NCBI GenBank assembly: GCA_050053515.1
Contig: JASFTQ010000089.1
Span: forward strand, 1-14,418
From: G020354645 sp050053515
GTDB taxonomy: Bacteria > Desulfobacterota > Desulfobacteria > Desulfobacterales > G020354645
Reading direction: 5' to 3'
Length of the DNA: 14,418 bases
Notes under the pieces: generated by a model
Told to the model about the DNA's origin: nothing
The model's input: the letters and a program-made list of their open reading frames with translations, nothing else
The model's database searches: none
In this document: positions 7,049 to 14,171 of the stretch, in pieces
Numbering within the stretch: the first letter of the stretch is position 1
Layout of the letters: the number at the start of each line of letters is the position of its first letter
Program-made: the position numbers and the translations under genes

Positions 7049-8740
7049 ATGAAAAAAATAACATTTGTATTTATTCTGTGTATTCTGGTGATGGCGATTA
7101 TGGCAGCCCGTTCCGGCCACACCTGGGCAGCTGCCAAGATATCGGCTGCCGAATATAAAGCCGGAGATACGGTCACCATTGAGGGAACCATCCCTGCCGG
7201 CCAGGAGCTTTATGTTGTGGTCACCTCGCAAGCTACGTTTGCCCCCAAGGACACCAGCGGTCCGCATGAAGTCAAGCGGTTCAAAAAAGATGCAGAGAAA
7301 TTTGGTTTCAGCAATGACTCTCAAGTACCTGTGCTGTACTATATGTTGACAAGCACGCCGCAAAAATTCGGCCAAACGACAAAAAGGAAATTCGGTGGGC
7401 CCTCCTTTATGGGCGGGATTTATTCAACCACCATGTTCAAGCTGGCCAAGTTCGACGAGCTCGATGCCGGCGCCAAAGCCATGCTGGGCCCCATCCAGAC
7501 GAAGGACCAGTGGAATTTTCTCAAATACCTGCATGAATCAAAATACGGCATCAATACCGTGGTTAAAGAAGGTTCAATGAGGGGCAAAATCGTCATATTC
7601 GCCCGCAGCGTTATGGGAGATCACGAAACCACCGGCAAATACTGGGATAAAAACACTTCAGTCAAATTAGACAAGGCCACGGGGAAATTTACGGCCTCTT
7701 TTAAAACCTATCGCCACACGCCACCGGATACCAAATTCCATGTTATTGTGAATGGTGACAAGGCCGGATCTTTTGATATGAAGGGAAAAGGGTTTTGGCT
7801 GAGCAGGGGCTATCGCTATATGAATCCTTTCTGGATCATCATTGGGGCCATCGCGGTGGGTACCTTCTTCACCCTGATCGGTGCTGCCGGCGGTATGCTG
7901 ATGGCCGCCTTCCAGGTCATGGTTGTCAGAACTGCCGGACCTATCGGCATCAATGCCGCCAACGTGCTGCGTTCATCCAACATGGCCCTGACCCTGTTCG
8001 CTCCCCTGGGATCCTTTTACCGCTATGCCGTTGTTGAAAGGCGTGTCGCCTGGCCGGTGGGCATCTCCTTTGGTGTCGGTATCTTCATCGGTTCTATCTG
8101 GTTGGGGACCTATGTGGTCCAATACCTGCCCATGGCGTCCTACAAAGAATGGCTAGCCGTTCTGGTGGTGCTCATGGGTATACGTACCCTCTATGAACTT
8201 ACACCCAAGGTCATGGAGAAGAGGAAAAACATCAAGGCCATGGTGAAAAAGTTCAACGAAGAGGTTGCCAAAGCCAAAACTGAGGGGCGTTCGGCTGAAA
8301 TGGGCAAGATCGAACCGGTCAAAACAGGTATCCTCGATTATAAATTCAAATTCTGGGGTGAAGAGTTCACCATCAACCCGCTTCTTTTCGGTTTTTGCGG
8401 CATTGTTATTGGTATCGTCTCCCGGTGCTTTGGCATCGGCGGCGGTTTCTTGCTGGTGCCGACCATGACCACTTTAGGGGGGCTGCCCATGTATGTGGCG
8501 GTGCCCATTTCGCTTATTGGAACTTCCTTCAGCAGTGTCGGCGCCTTTATTGGCTATATGGCCAATAAATACTGGCCGGATCTGTGGATCATGATTGCCA
8601 TTATCATTGGCGGCTTTGTGGGCGGAATGATCGGCAGTCGTCTCCAGAAGGTTTTTAGCGAAAGGGTTTTGAAATGGACCCTGGCAGTCGTATTGTTCTT
8701 TCTGTTCTTCCGCTTCTTCAAGATCGAGATCTGGATTTAA
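7049..8740 (+). CDS. TauE/SafE family membrane transporter with large extracytoplasmic domain
   Basis: A 563-residue permease of the TauE/SafE family, whose known members export sulfite, sulfoacetate or related anions. A signal-like N-terminus (KKITFVFILCILVMAIMAA) is followed by an extracytoplasmic, probably beta-rich domain (about 30-255). The membrane domain starts near 258. It contains the two typical repeats: GAAGGMLMAAFQVMVV (278-293) with a following Asn/Ser-rich stretch, and GIGGGFLLVPTMTTLGG (462-478) followed by AVPISLIGTSFSSVGA. I count about eight helices, with a Lys/Glu-rich cytoplasmic loop at 385-440. Canonical members are about 250-280 residues, so the N-terminal domain doubles the size. 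The ribosome-binding site AAAGGAGGAGGAG is very strong. The gene follows the four-helix protein under the sigma-54 promoter. Sulfite or another sulfur anion is a reasonable cargo but is not shown by the sequence. Confidence 0.9.
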   Translation: MKKITFVFILCILVMAIMAARSGHTWAAAKISAAEYKAGDTVTIEGTIPAGQELYVVVTSQATFAPKDTSGPHEVKRFKKDAEKFGFSNDSQVPVLYYMLTSTPQKFGQTTKRKFGGPSFMGGIYSTTMFKLAKFDELDAGAKAMLGPIQTKDQWNFLKYLHESKYGINTVVKEGSMRGKIVIFARSVMGDHETTGKYWDKNTSVKLDKATGKFTASFKTYRHTPPDTKFHVIVNGDKAGSFDMKGKGFWLSRGYRYMNPFWIIIGAIAVGTFFTLIGAAGGMLMAAFQVMVVRTAGPIGINAANVLRSSNMALTLFAPLGSFYRYAVVERRVAWPVGISFGVGIFIGSIWLGTYVVQYLPMASYKEWLAVLVVLMGIRTLYELTPKVMEKRKNIKAMVKKFNEEVAKAKTEGRSAEMGKIEPVKTGILDYKFKFWGEEFTINPLLFGFCGIVIGIVSRCFGIGGGFLLVPTMTTLGGLPMYVAVPISLIGTSFSSVGAFIGYMANKYWPDLWIMIAIIIGGFVGGMIGSRLQKVFSERVLKWTLAVVLFFLFFRFFKIEIWI

Positions 8741-8744
8741 AGCA

Positions 8745-8767
8745 CGTCATGGAGGCTTGACGCTTTT
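8745..8767 (+). terminator. Weak terminator-like hairpin after the transporter gene
   Basis: CGTCA (8745-8749) and TGACG (8758-8762) form a 5-base stem with an 8-base loop five bases after the stop codon, followed by CTTTT. The stem is short and has only four Ts, so any termination would be partial. The octamer-repeat element follows immediately. Confidence 0.25.
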
Positions 8768-8772
8768 GGCAG

Positions 8773-8870
8773 TATCGGAGCAATGCAGTACTGGGGTAAT
8801 GGCTTTGGGGAATAAATGATTCATATTTTATTCGTATTTGCTGCTACCCCAGCGCTCCAGTACTCCATAT
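8773..8870. repeat. Octamer-periodic repeat arms in opposite orientation
   Basis: The left arm (8773-8810) reads as consecutive units TATCGGAG, CAATGCAG, TACTGGGG, TAATGG, CTTTGGGG. The right arm (8847-8870) holds CCCCAGCG, CTCCAGTA, CTCCATAT, which on the minus strand are three in-phase octamers of the same NNNTGGRG form. AGTACTGG (8787-8794) pairs perfectly with CCAGTACT (8857-8864), and CTGGGGTA (8791-8798) with TACCCCAG (8845-8852), giving two alternative stems. A further GTAGG/CCTAC hairpin follows at 8873-8887. This looks like an intergenic repeat element of REP or heptad/octad type, not coding DNA. Confidence 0.5.
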
Positions 8871-8929
8871 TGGTAGGGCAAACCTACTGCGGAATAGCTT
8901 TCTTGTTCCAAGTACGGAGACTGCATAAA

Positions 8930-9508
8930 ATGGAAGAATTTTTGGATATTTTATGGTTTAAAACCGTCGGATTAGTGCATCACATTAAAGATCTCCTTGA
9001 TGGGATTTTTGCCCCGCTTAACGCACTCAGTCCGGCGATTGCCATATTTAGCATTGCTTTTATGACGGTGGTCATCGCCAAGTTTTTGACCAAAACCATC
9101 AAGACCAAACGTTACAAAAAGCTGAAAAAGGAGTTTCTTTACTGGCGAAATTTGCGTCAAGAGACCCAAAAATGCGAAGACCGTGACAAATCCAAACTGT
9201 TGGCTAAAAACATCGACCAGGCCAAACTCAATAAGGTATATTATGATTTCTTTCTGGAGGGATTTCTACTGAGCCTGGCAACCAAGTATTTACCCATTTT
9301 TTCCTTTCTGGCCTATGTTAATGAAGCGTACAAACCCGATAATATGACGAAACTCTTCGGCAGGGATTATATATTCAAGTTTGGTAGCGCCGGTGGAGAA
9401 CCGATCATCGTCGGGTCTGTTTTTTGGTTTGTGATTTGCATCCTATTGGTTTATCTGGGTTGGTTTATCATTAAAAAAACAGCCGCAAAGTATTTAGTGA
9501 CTCAATAA
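8930..9508 (+). CDS. Three-helix coiled-coil membrane protein, Oxa1/EMC3-like topology, unknown function
   Basis: A 192-residue protein I cannot name. It has one hydrophobic segment at about 34-54, a long charged helical stretch (55-108, KTKRYKKLKKEFLYWRNLRQ onward) likely to form a cytoplasmic coiled coil, then hydrophobic segments at about 109-130 and 158-182. That order of one helix, a coiled coil and two helices resembles the DUF106/EMC3 branch of the Oxa1/YidC insertase superfamily, but I see no decisive sequence motif, so this is a weak suggestion. The start at 8930 is preferred because CGGAG lies ten bases upstream. An in-frame ATG at 8816 would add 38 residues but falls inside the octamer-repeat element. 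The gene is 189 bases after the TauE/SafE gene and may be in the same transcript. Confidence 0.68.
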   Translation: MEEFLDILWFKTVGLVHHIKDLLDGIFAPLNALSPAIAIFSIAFMTVVIAKFLTKTIKTKRYKKLKKEFLYWRNLRQETQKCEDRDKSKLLAKNIDQAKLNKVYYDFFLEGFLLSLATKYLPIFSFLAYVNEAYKPDNMTKLFGRDYIFKFGSAGGEPIIVGSVFWFVICILLVYLGWFIIKKTAAKYLVTQ

Positions 9509-9932
9509 AAACGCCCAACGCTTTCACGGCGGCGAAGCTTGTCCCGGAACTCCGATCTGGGAACCGGATTTTTTCAGCAATTTGCGGCCATAGGCCGAAA
9601 AAGCAAAGGCATTTCAGTGCTTTAAAAGGAAATGGCCACTTCCTATCAATTGTCCCCCCGCCAGTTAACGTATGGTGGTTAACCCAAAGACTCACCGTCG
9701 TTTGCTCATCCAGGCCGCCACAACCCTTTGTCGCTTAGCATCACCGGGGTAATCAGCTTGTCGATAAAAATTTACCCCCTGCCTGACCCTCGGGCAATCG
9801 GAATGTTATTTTGACAATCACTATAAAATTTTTTCATGCGGTTTATTCCCGTGTGTTCGTTAGTCGATAGATCTTGACAGAAATCCCTTAATTTTGAAAT
9901 ATTGAATTTTAAGCATTGGGGATTCAGACGCT
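9509..9932. other. Gene-free spacer before the signalling cassette
   Basis: No credible gene is seen in these 424 bases. There is a weak terminator candidate (TCCG 9551-9554, CGGA 9565-9568, then six Ts) for the preceding gene. A CGGCC/GGCCG hairpin lies at 9585-9597, and two GTTAAC sites lie at 9664-9669 and 9678-9683. The last 60 bases carry the promoter of the sensor operon. I see no repeat of the octamer element here. Confidence 0.5.
9874..9903 (+). promoter_or_regulatory. Candidate sigma-70 promoter of the sensor/kinase/regulator operon
   Basis: A perfect -35 box TTGACA (9874-9879) is followed after 18 bases by AATATT (9898-9903), which matches the -10 consensus at four of six positions. 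Transcription would begin near 9910, about 23 bases before the first ATG. This suggests housekeeping expression of the signalling genes, unlike the sigma-54 promoters of their likely targets. Confidence 0.45.
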
Positions 9933-10421
9933 ATGAAAAAAAGTAACACCAAAATAATTTTCTTTGTGACTGTTTGCATTTGGATTTTAAGCGCACCCCA
10001 CTATGCCTTCGCCACTCAGGAACACGGTGGTATCGAAGGCGTTTACGCCCATCAGCTGGCCCATGTCTTTTTTATTATATCCATGGGGAGCCTTATTTAT
10101 TGGCTAAGAGAAAGAGGGCTGGTTCAACAAAGGGGTTGGCAACTCATACAATATTCGGCCCTTTTCTTTATCCTGTGGAACTTGGATACACTTATGGTTC
10201 ATTTTTTGGATGACCAGTTCAAAATAATAACGGTAAAGAGTATTGGCCCATGGCAAATAGAGCTCCGTGACGCTTATCATAATGATACCCTTAAAATATT
10301 ATACTATTTTGCCAAGCTGGACCATCTGTTGTGTGTGCCGGCCCTGATCTTTCTTTACCTTGGATTGAAACGTCTTTTGAAAGAAAGCCGTCTTGACCTT
10401 AAAAGGAATGGAAAGATATGA
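9933..10421 (+). CDS. Small His-containing membrane protein, probable partner of the histidine kinase
   Basis: A 162-residue protein without a name I can give. A signal-like N-terminus (about 8-27, possible cleavage after AFA) precedes three hydrophobic segments at about 42-57, 72-92 and 122-146. Histidines sit at or near the membrane segments: H40 and H44 (HQLAH), H90 at the end of the second, H116, and H131 at the start of the third (KLDHLLC). Such spacing would suit haem, metal or quinone binding, but conservation cannot be checked here. Its stop overlaps the kinase start as ATGA, so translation is coupled, and it probably forms part of the signal input. The ribosome-binding site is poor (GGGG, eleven bases away). 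Expression is likely from the TTGACA promoter at 9874. Confidence 0.78.
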   Translation: MKKSNTKIIFFVTVCIWILSAPHYAFATQEHGGIEGVYAHQLAHVFFIISMGSLIYWLRERGLVQQRGWQLIQYSALFFILWNLDTLMVHFLDDQFKIITVKSIGPWQIELRDAYHNDTLKILYYFAKLDHLLCVPALIFLYLGLKRLLKESRLDLKRNGKI

Positions 10422-11959
10422 CCCTGTCTTCGGTGCCCATCTGGTTTGTCGATATCCTCGGCTCGATCACCATGATAATTGTCTCCTTTCTGTGCCTGCT
10501 TCTGGTCCATGAGCTGAGAAGTCGTGACAGAAACAACGTCATATGGACGTATCTTTTATGGGTTTGCATCGGTCTGGCCGGTTTTGCGATATCTCGATCC
10601 GCAGGGCACATCCTCAAACAGATCCTTATTATGTCGGAAAGTCCAGCGGTCTGGGAGTCGATCCGTCCTTTCAGCGGCGCGATTAATACGATGATGTTTG
10701 TGTTGGTGGGGTCCGTCACCCTCTTTTTTGAACAAATTTGGAACGTATACCGGCAGATATTCAAAGACAAGCAGGCGCTGCAGTCGGCTCATGCAGAGCT
10801 ACTTTATTTGAACCAAAATCTTGAAAATTTGGTGACAGAAAGATCCAAAGCCTTGGCACTTTCTGAGCAACAATATCGCCGGATCTTTGAAATTTCACGC
10901 GATATGATCCTGGTTGCCAACAAGGACGGATCAATTGTGGATTTGAATCCTGCCGGGTATGAAATGCTGGGCTGCGAAGCTTCGGATACATTTCCGACCC
11001 AAAATGGATTTCAGAGGTTTTTTGCAGATGGGACAGATTGGACGAAATTAATCGAAACCATTGAAAAAAAAGGATTTGTATCAAGCTACGAGGTCAACCT
11101 GCAGCGCACTGACGGTAAAAAAATGCGGTCACTGGTAAGCGGTAGCATGGACAAAGGATCATCAACCAAAGAGGATATTATCCATTTGCTGGTCAAGGAT
11201 ATCGAGCAGCGGCGATTAATCGAAGAACAGATATCCCGGGCCGACAAGCTGGCCTCCATCGGACAGCTTTCGGCCGGTATCGCCCATGAAATTAATAATC
11301 CTCTGGGGATTGTCCTCGGCTATACGCAGCTGCTTCTCCGTCAGGAGGAATCTGAATCTGAAAAACAACGCGATTTGAAAACCATCGAAAAGCATGCCCG
11401 AAACTGTAAAACCATTGTGGAAGACCTACTAAATTTTGCAAGAAGTTCGACACCCAGAGAAGATTTAACACGAATTGACGAAGCCCTTGAAGACGTTCTG
11501 AAATTTGTTCAGCAACATGCCGATCTCGATGGAATTATAATTAATAAGGAATATGATATCTCGGTACCAGAAATGTTTCTCGATGAGAAAAAGATCAAAC
11601 AGGTATTCATGAACCTTATCATGAACGCCACCCATGCCATCGGAAATAGCGGGACCCTGGCACTTTCCACCCGATATGTTCCCGCCACCCGTCAGGTTTT
11701 TGTGAAAATAGAAGACAACGGTCACGGCATCGAAAAAAAGAATCTTTCCCGTATTTTCGACCCGTTTTTTACAACCAAACCCACCGGCGAGGGTACCGGC
11801 CTGGGGTTGTCGGTCAGCTACGGTATTATAAAAAATCATGGCGGCAATATATTGGTTGAAAGCGAGGTCGGCAAAGGATCGATCTTCACCATCGTTTTGC
11901 CCGCTGTTTCACCGGGCGCGAGGGAAAAAAAAGATGAAAAGATCCATTCTCATCGTTGA
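10418..11959 (+). CDS. Membrane-bound PAS histidine kinase (NtrB-like)
   Basis: A 513-residue sensor kinase. Membrane segments lie at about 8-31, 42-62 and 88-107, followed by a helical linker (112-150) and a PAS domain (about 150-265). The HisKA domain carries the phospho-acceptor H290 in GIAHEINNPLG, followed by the HATPase domain: N box around N399-N403, G1 DNGHGI (433-438), F box FDPFFTTK (447-454) and G2 GEGTGLGLS (457-465). All catalytic boxes are intact, so it should be active. It would phosphorylate the response regulator encoded next, whose start lies inside this gene (26-base overlap). The upstream small membrane protein overlaps it by ATGA. H30 and H64 near membrane segments might help in sensing. 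The signal is unknown; redox state or a sulfur compound would fit the neighbours but is inferred. Confidence 0.95.
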   Translation: MTLSSVPIWFVDILGSITMIIVSFLCLLLVHELRSRDRNNVIWTYLLWVCIGLAGFAISRSAGHILKQILIMSESPAVWESIRPFSGAINTMMFVLVGSVTLFFEQIWNVYRQIFKDKQALQSAHAELLYLNQNLENLVTERSKALALSEQQYRRIFEISRDMILVANKDGSIVDLNPAGYEMLGCEASDTFPTQNGFQRFFADGTDWTKLIETIEKKGFVSSYEVNLQRTDGKKMRSLVSGSMDKGSSTKEDIIHLLVKDIEQRRLIEEQISRADKLASIGQLSAGIAHEINNPLGIVLGYTQLLLRQEESESEKQRDLKTIEKHARNCKTIVEDLLNFARSSTPREDLTRIDEALEDVLKFVQQHADLDGIIINKEYDISVPEMFLDEKKIKQVFMNLIMNATHAIGNSGTLALSTRYVPATRQVFVKIEDNGHGIEKKNLSRIFDPFFTTKPTGEGTGLGLSVSYGIIKNHGGNILVESEVGKGSIFTIVLPAVSPGAREKKDEKIHSHR

Positions 11960-13322
11960 CGACGAGCAAGACTTGCTTCAGCTGCTCAAACGCACGATAG
12001 AGCCTGAGCTGGACTGCCGGGTTGTAACGGCACAATCGGCTAAACGGGCCCTTGAACTTCTTGCGCAGGATCAATTCGATCTGGTGCTGGCAGACATTAA
12101 AATGCCGGGAATGGACGGCTTGGAACTCCTGGAGCTGATAAAAAAGGAGCTGCCCGATCAAACCGTGGTAATGATGACCGCTTATGGCAAGGTTGAAATG
12201 GCGGTAGAAGCAATGCGACAGGGAGCCCATGACTTCATCACCAAACCCTTCGATCATGAGGCCTTAGTGGTACGCCTGGAAAAATCTCTGGAAAGAAGCA
12301 GCCTGCTGAGAGAAAATCTCAGACTTCAAAGAGAATGCCGGGAAAACACGGTGTTTCAGGACCTGGTTGGCAAGAGTGCTGTGATGAATAGGGTTTATGA
12401 AACTATCCAGATGGTGGCCCAGACGGATTTAACGGTGCTGATAACCGGGGAGTCCGGCACCGGTAAGGAACTTGCTGCCAGGGCCGTACACAACTTGAGC
12501 AACCGCAGTAAAAAGCGGTTTGTGACGGTAAACTGTCCAACGGTACCGGAAAATATTTTAGAGAGCGAATTGTTCGGTTACAAAAAAGGAGCATTCACCC
12601 ATGCCGCTCAAGATAAAATCGGCCTTTTCCAGGAAGCCCACAACGGAACCATCTTTTTGGATGAAATCGGTGACATTAGCCCGACGATTCAAACAAAACT
12701 GCTGCGTGTTTTGCAGGAAAAAGAAATAAAACCCTTGGGGGATACCAAATCCATTACCGTTGATGTTCGCATCATTGCTTCCACCAATCAGAACCTGGAA
12801 GAAAAATTGAAGCGGGAGGAATTCAGAGAAGACTTTTATTATCGGTTAAATGTATTACCCGTCAATCTGCCGTCATTAAGAGAACATCCTGAAGATATTC
12901 CGATCATTGCCAACCATCTTCTGCAAAAACACTGCGCCAAGTTGAACAAACCGCTGAAAAGCTTATCGCCCGAGCTTATGCAAATATTTAAAAATCGGAT
13001 CTGGGAGGGAAACGTCAGGGAGATGGAAAACATTATCATGCAGGGTATCCTATTTTCAGTTTCCGACCGAATAAAGGCCCAGGATGTGATCATAAACAGC
13101 AATGCGCAAGCGAAGTATCCGGAGGAAAATAAACTGCATGAGTTGCCGTATAAGAAAGCCAAAGAATCGTTGTTGCAACAGTTTAACCATAGTTATATTG
13201 CCCAGGTGCTCACCGCCAGCAACGGCAACGTCTCCCAGGCAGCCCGGCGGTGCGGTCTCGAGCGCCAGGCGTTACAACAAATAATGCGCCGATACGGGAT
13301 CAAAGCGGATCTTTTCAGATGA
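11934..13322 (+). CDS. NtrC-family sigma-54-dependent response regulator
   Basis: A 462-residue activator with three domains. The receiver domain (1-120) has D9/D10, phospho-acceptor D54, T82 and K104. The AAA+ domain (about 143-375) has Walker A GESGTGKE (172-179), Walker B GTIFLDEIGD (239-248 region) and the arginine-rich sensor segments REDFYYRLNV and WEGNVREMEN. A Fis-type helix-turn-helix lies at about 418-457 (NGNVSQAARRCGLERQALQQ). The sigma-54 contact loop reads GAFTHA (219-224) where GAFTGA is normal. The start chosen is the ATG at 11934, which gives a receiver domain beginning MKRSILIVDDE and has GAGGG nine bases upstream. The in-frame ATG at 11838 would add 32 residues unlike the family. 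It overlaps the kinase gene by 26 bases. Its probable targets are the two sigma-54 promoters at 6060 and 6464. Confidence 0.95.
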   Translation: MKRSILIVDDEQDLLQLLKRTIEPELDCRVVTAQSAKRALELLAQDQFDLVLADIKMPGMDGLELLELIKKELPDQTVVMMTAYGKVEMAVEAMRQGAHDFITKPFDHEALVVRLEKSLERSSLLRENLRLQRECRENTVFQDLVGKSAVMNRVYETIQMVAQTDLTVLITGESGTGKELAARAVHNLSNRSKKRFVTVNCPTVPENILESELFGYKKGAFTHAAQDKIGLFQEAHNGTIFLDEIGDISPTIQTKLLRVLQEKEIKPLGDTKSITVDVRIIASTNQNLEEKLKREEFREDFYYRLNVLPVNLPSLREHPEDIPIIANHLLQKHCAKLNKPLKSLSPELMQIFKNRIWEGNVREMENIIMQGILFSVSDRIKAQDVIINSNAQAKYPEENKLHELPYKKAKESLLQQFNHSYIAQVLTASNGNVSQAARRCGLERQALQQIMRRYGIKADLFR

Positions 13323-13587
13323 TGTCTAAAAGCGTCAATGTCCAAAATACCTCCGGCATGGCAAACCAGCACAATTTTGAAATCCGTACCTTGCTGAAAA
13401 GATGCCGGAATAATGGAATGCTGAAATCGTGATATCCTTTCAACAAACCCAGTTTACCATTGTTGTCCATCACTCCAGTTTTCCGAAAGGGTTTCGTTTG
13501 CAAATCCGTTAGCCAGGCTAACGCTAGCTCACCCGGAAGATTTTATTGAGACAGATGCGAAACTGAGTATGTCTCTCACCCCACCGT

Positions 13588-13607
13588 CCAGGTTCATATG
13601 ATCCTGG
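13588..13607. promoter_or_regulatory. Upstream 20-base palindrome
   Basis: CCAGG, T, TCATATGA, T, CCTGG forms a palindrome with nine of ten base pairs matched. It lies 37 bases upstream of the -35 box of the NifX-like gene. The centre CATATG is shared with the stronger palindrome downstream. A regulator site is possible; chance is not excluded. Confidence 0.35.
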
Positions 13608-13643
13608 CCACCCCTTCATTTTTTACCAATCGTCAAAAATGGC

Positions 13644-13673
13644 TTGACAAACGTATTTGGAGGGATTAATTAT
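13644..13673 (+). promoter_or_regulatory. Candidate sigma-70 promoter of the NifX-like gene
   Basis: TTGACA (13644-13649) is a perfect -35 box; AATTAT (13668-13673) after 18 bases matches the -10 consensus at four of six positions. The start of transcription would fall near 13680, inside the palindrome that follows. Confidence 0.5.
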
Positions 13674-13696
13674 ATTATTAGCATATGCCAATAATA
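13673..13696. promoter_or_regulatory. 24-base palindromic operator overlapping the transcription start
   Basis: TATTATT (13673-13679), A, GCATATGC (13681-13688), C, AATAATA (13690-13696) is a palindrome with eleven of twelve pairs matched. It sits right after the -10 box and 40 bases before the ATG, the classical place for a repressor site. The cognate regulator is not encoded in the window, as far as I can see. Confidence 0.6.
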
Positions 13697-13736
13697 AACA
13701 TGGACAGCAATTAATTATAAAAAAGGGGGATAGGTT

Positions 13737-14171
13737 ATGAAAATAGCCGTCAGTTCATCCGGCCAGGATTTGGATGCCCGGCTTGAGCCGCGTTTTGGCA
13801 GATGTTCTTATTTTTTGATTATTGACACAGACGATCTGAGTTTTGAAGCCTTTGAAAATGAGAATGCCTCCCTGGGAGGGGGTGCCGGAATACAGGCAGC
13901 CCAATTCGTTGCTTCCAAAGGCGCCAGGGCTGTGGTCACGGGAAATTGCGGGCCCAATGCCATGCAAGTATTGTCGGCCGGCGGCGTCCAGACATATGTG
14001 GGCCAAAAAGGAACCATAAAAAGCGTCCTGGAGAAGTTCAAAAACGGCAAACTGACACCCGCCACCGAAGCCAACGTCTCCCTTCATGCCGGCACCGGCG
14101 GCATGGGTATGGGACGAGGCAAAGGCATGGGGCGTGGCAGAGGAATGGGAAGCCGAGGCCCAACGCGGTGA
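13737..14171 (+). CDS. NifX/NafY-domain (dinitrogenase iron-molybdenum cofactor biosynthesis) family protein
   Basis: A 144-residue protein of the NifB/NifX/NafY domain family. The fold starts MKIAVSSSGQDLDARLEPRFGRC and continues through the IDTDD segment, an AGIQAAQFVASKGARAVVTGNCGPNAMQVL core and GQKGTIKSVLEKF, which together make up about residues 1-105. Nitrogenase-linked members bind iron-molybdenum cofactor precursors, but many anaerobes carry stand-alone copies of unknown role, and no nif genes are visible here. The tail (about 120-144) is a Gly/Met/Arg repeat (GMGMGRGKGMGRGRGMGSRG), common in such proteins of Desulfobacterota and perhaps metal-binding. An AGGGGG ribosome-binding site precedes the ATG. 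It has its own promoter with an overlapping palindrome and appears independent of the upstream regulator gene. A link to molybdenum supply for the molybdoenzyme at 3846-5930 is only conjecture. Confidence 0.9.
   Translation: MKIAVSSSGQDLDARLEPRFGRCSYFLIIDTDDLSFEAFENENASLGGGAGIQAAQFVASKGARAVVTGNCGPNAMQVLSAGGVQTYVGQKGTIKSVLEKFKNGKLTPATEANVSLHAGTGGMGMGRGKGMGRGRGMGSRGPTR

Larger units (their letters stand above)
13323..13736. other. Gene-free spacer with several inverted repeats before the NifX-like gene
   Basis: These 414 bases hold no gene I can support. From left to right: TCCGGCAT/ATGCCGGA arms (13352-13359, 13402-13409), a possible 3' structure for the regulator transcript; a GTTAGC-CAG-GCTAAC hairpin (13508-13522) without a T-run; a 20-base palindrome (13588-13607); and the promoter and operator of the NifX-like gene (13644-13696). 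Nothing resembles a strong Rho-independent terminator. Confidence 0.5.

Noticed and set aside
8767..8782. A further sigma-54-like site with GG and GC ten bases apart upstream of the three-helix protein
   Set aside because: The -12 half reads GAGCA instead of TTGCA and the match overlaps the octamer repeats, so it is probably incidental.
8816..8929. 38-residue N-terminal extension of the three-helix membrane protein from ATG 8816
   Set aside because: The stretch lies within the octamer-repeat element and has no good ribosome-binding site; the ATG at 8930 has CGGAG at a usable distance.
9541..9574. Terminator after the three-helix membrane protein gene
   Set aside because: The best stem has four pairs with a ten-base loop before six Ts, too weak to list as its own feature.
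11838..11933. 32-residue N-terminal extension of the response regulator
   Set aside because: The extension is a frame shadow of the kinase C-terminus; receiver domains begin right at MKRSILIVDDE.
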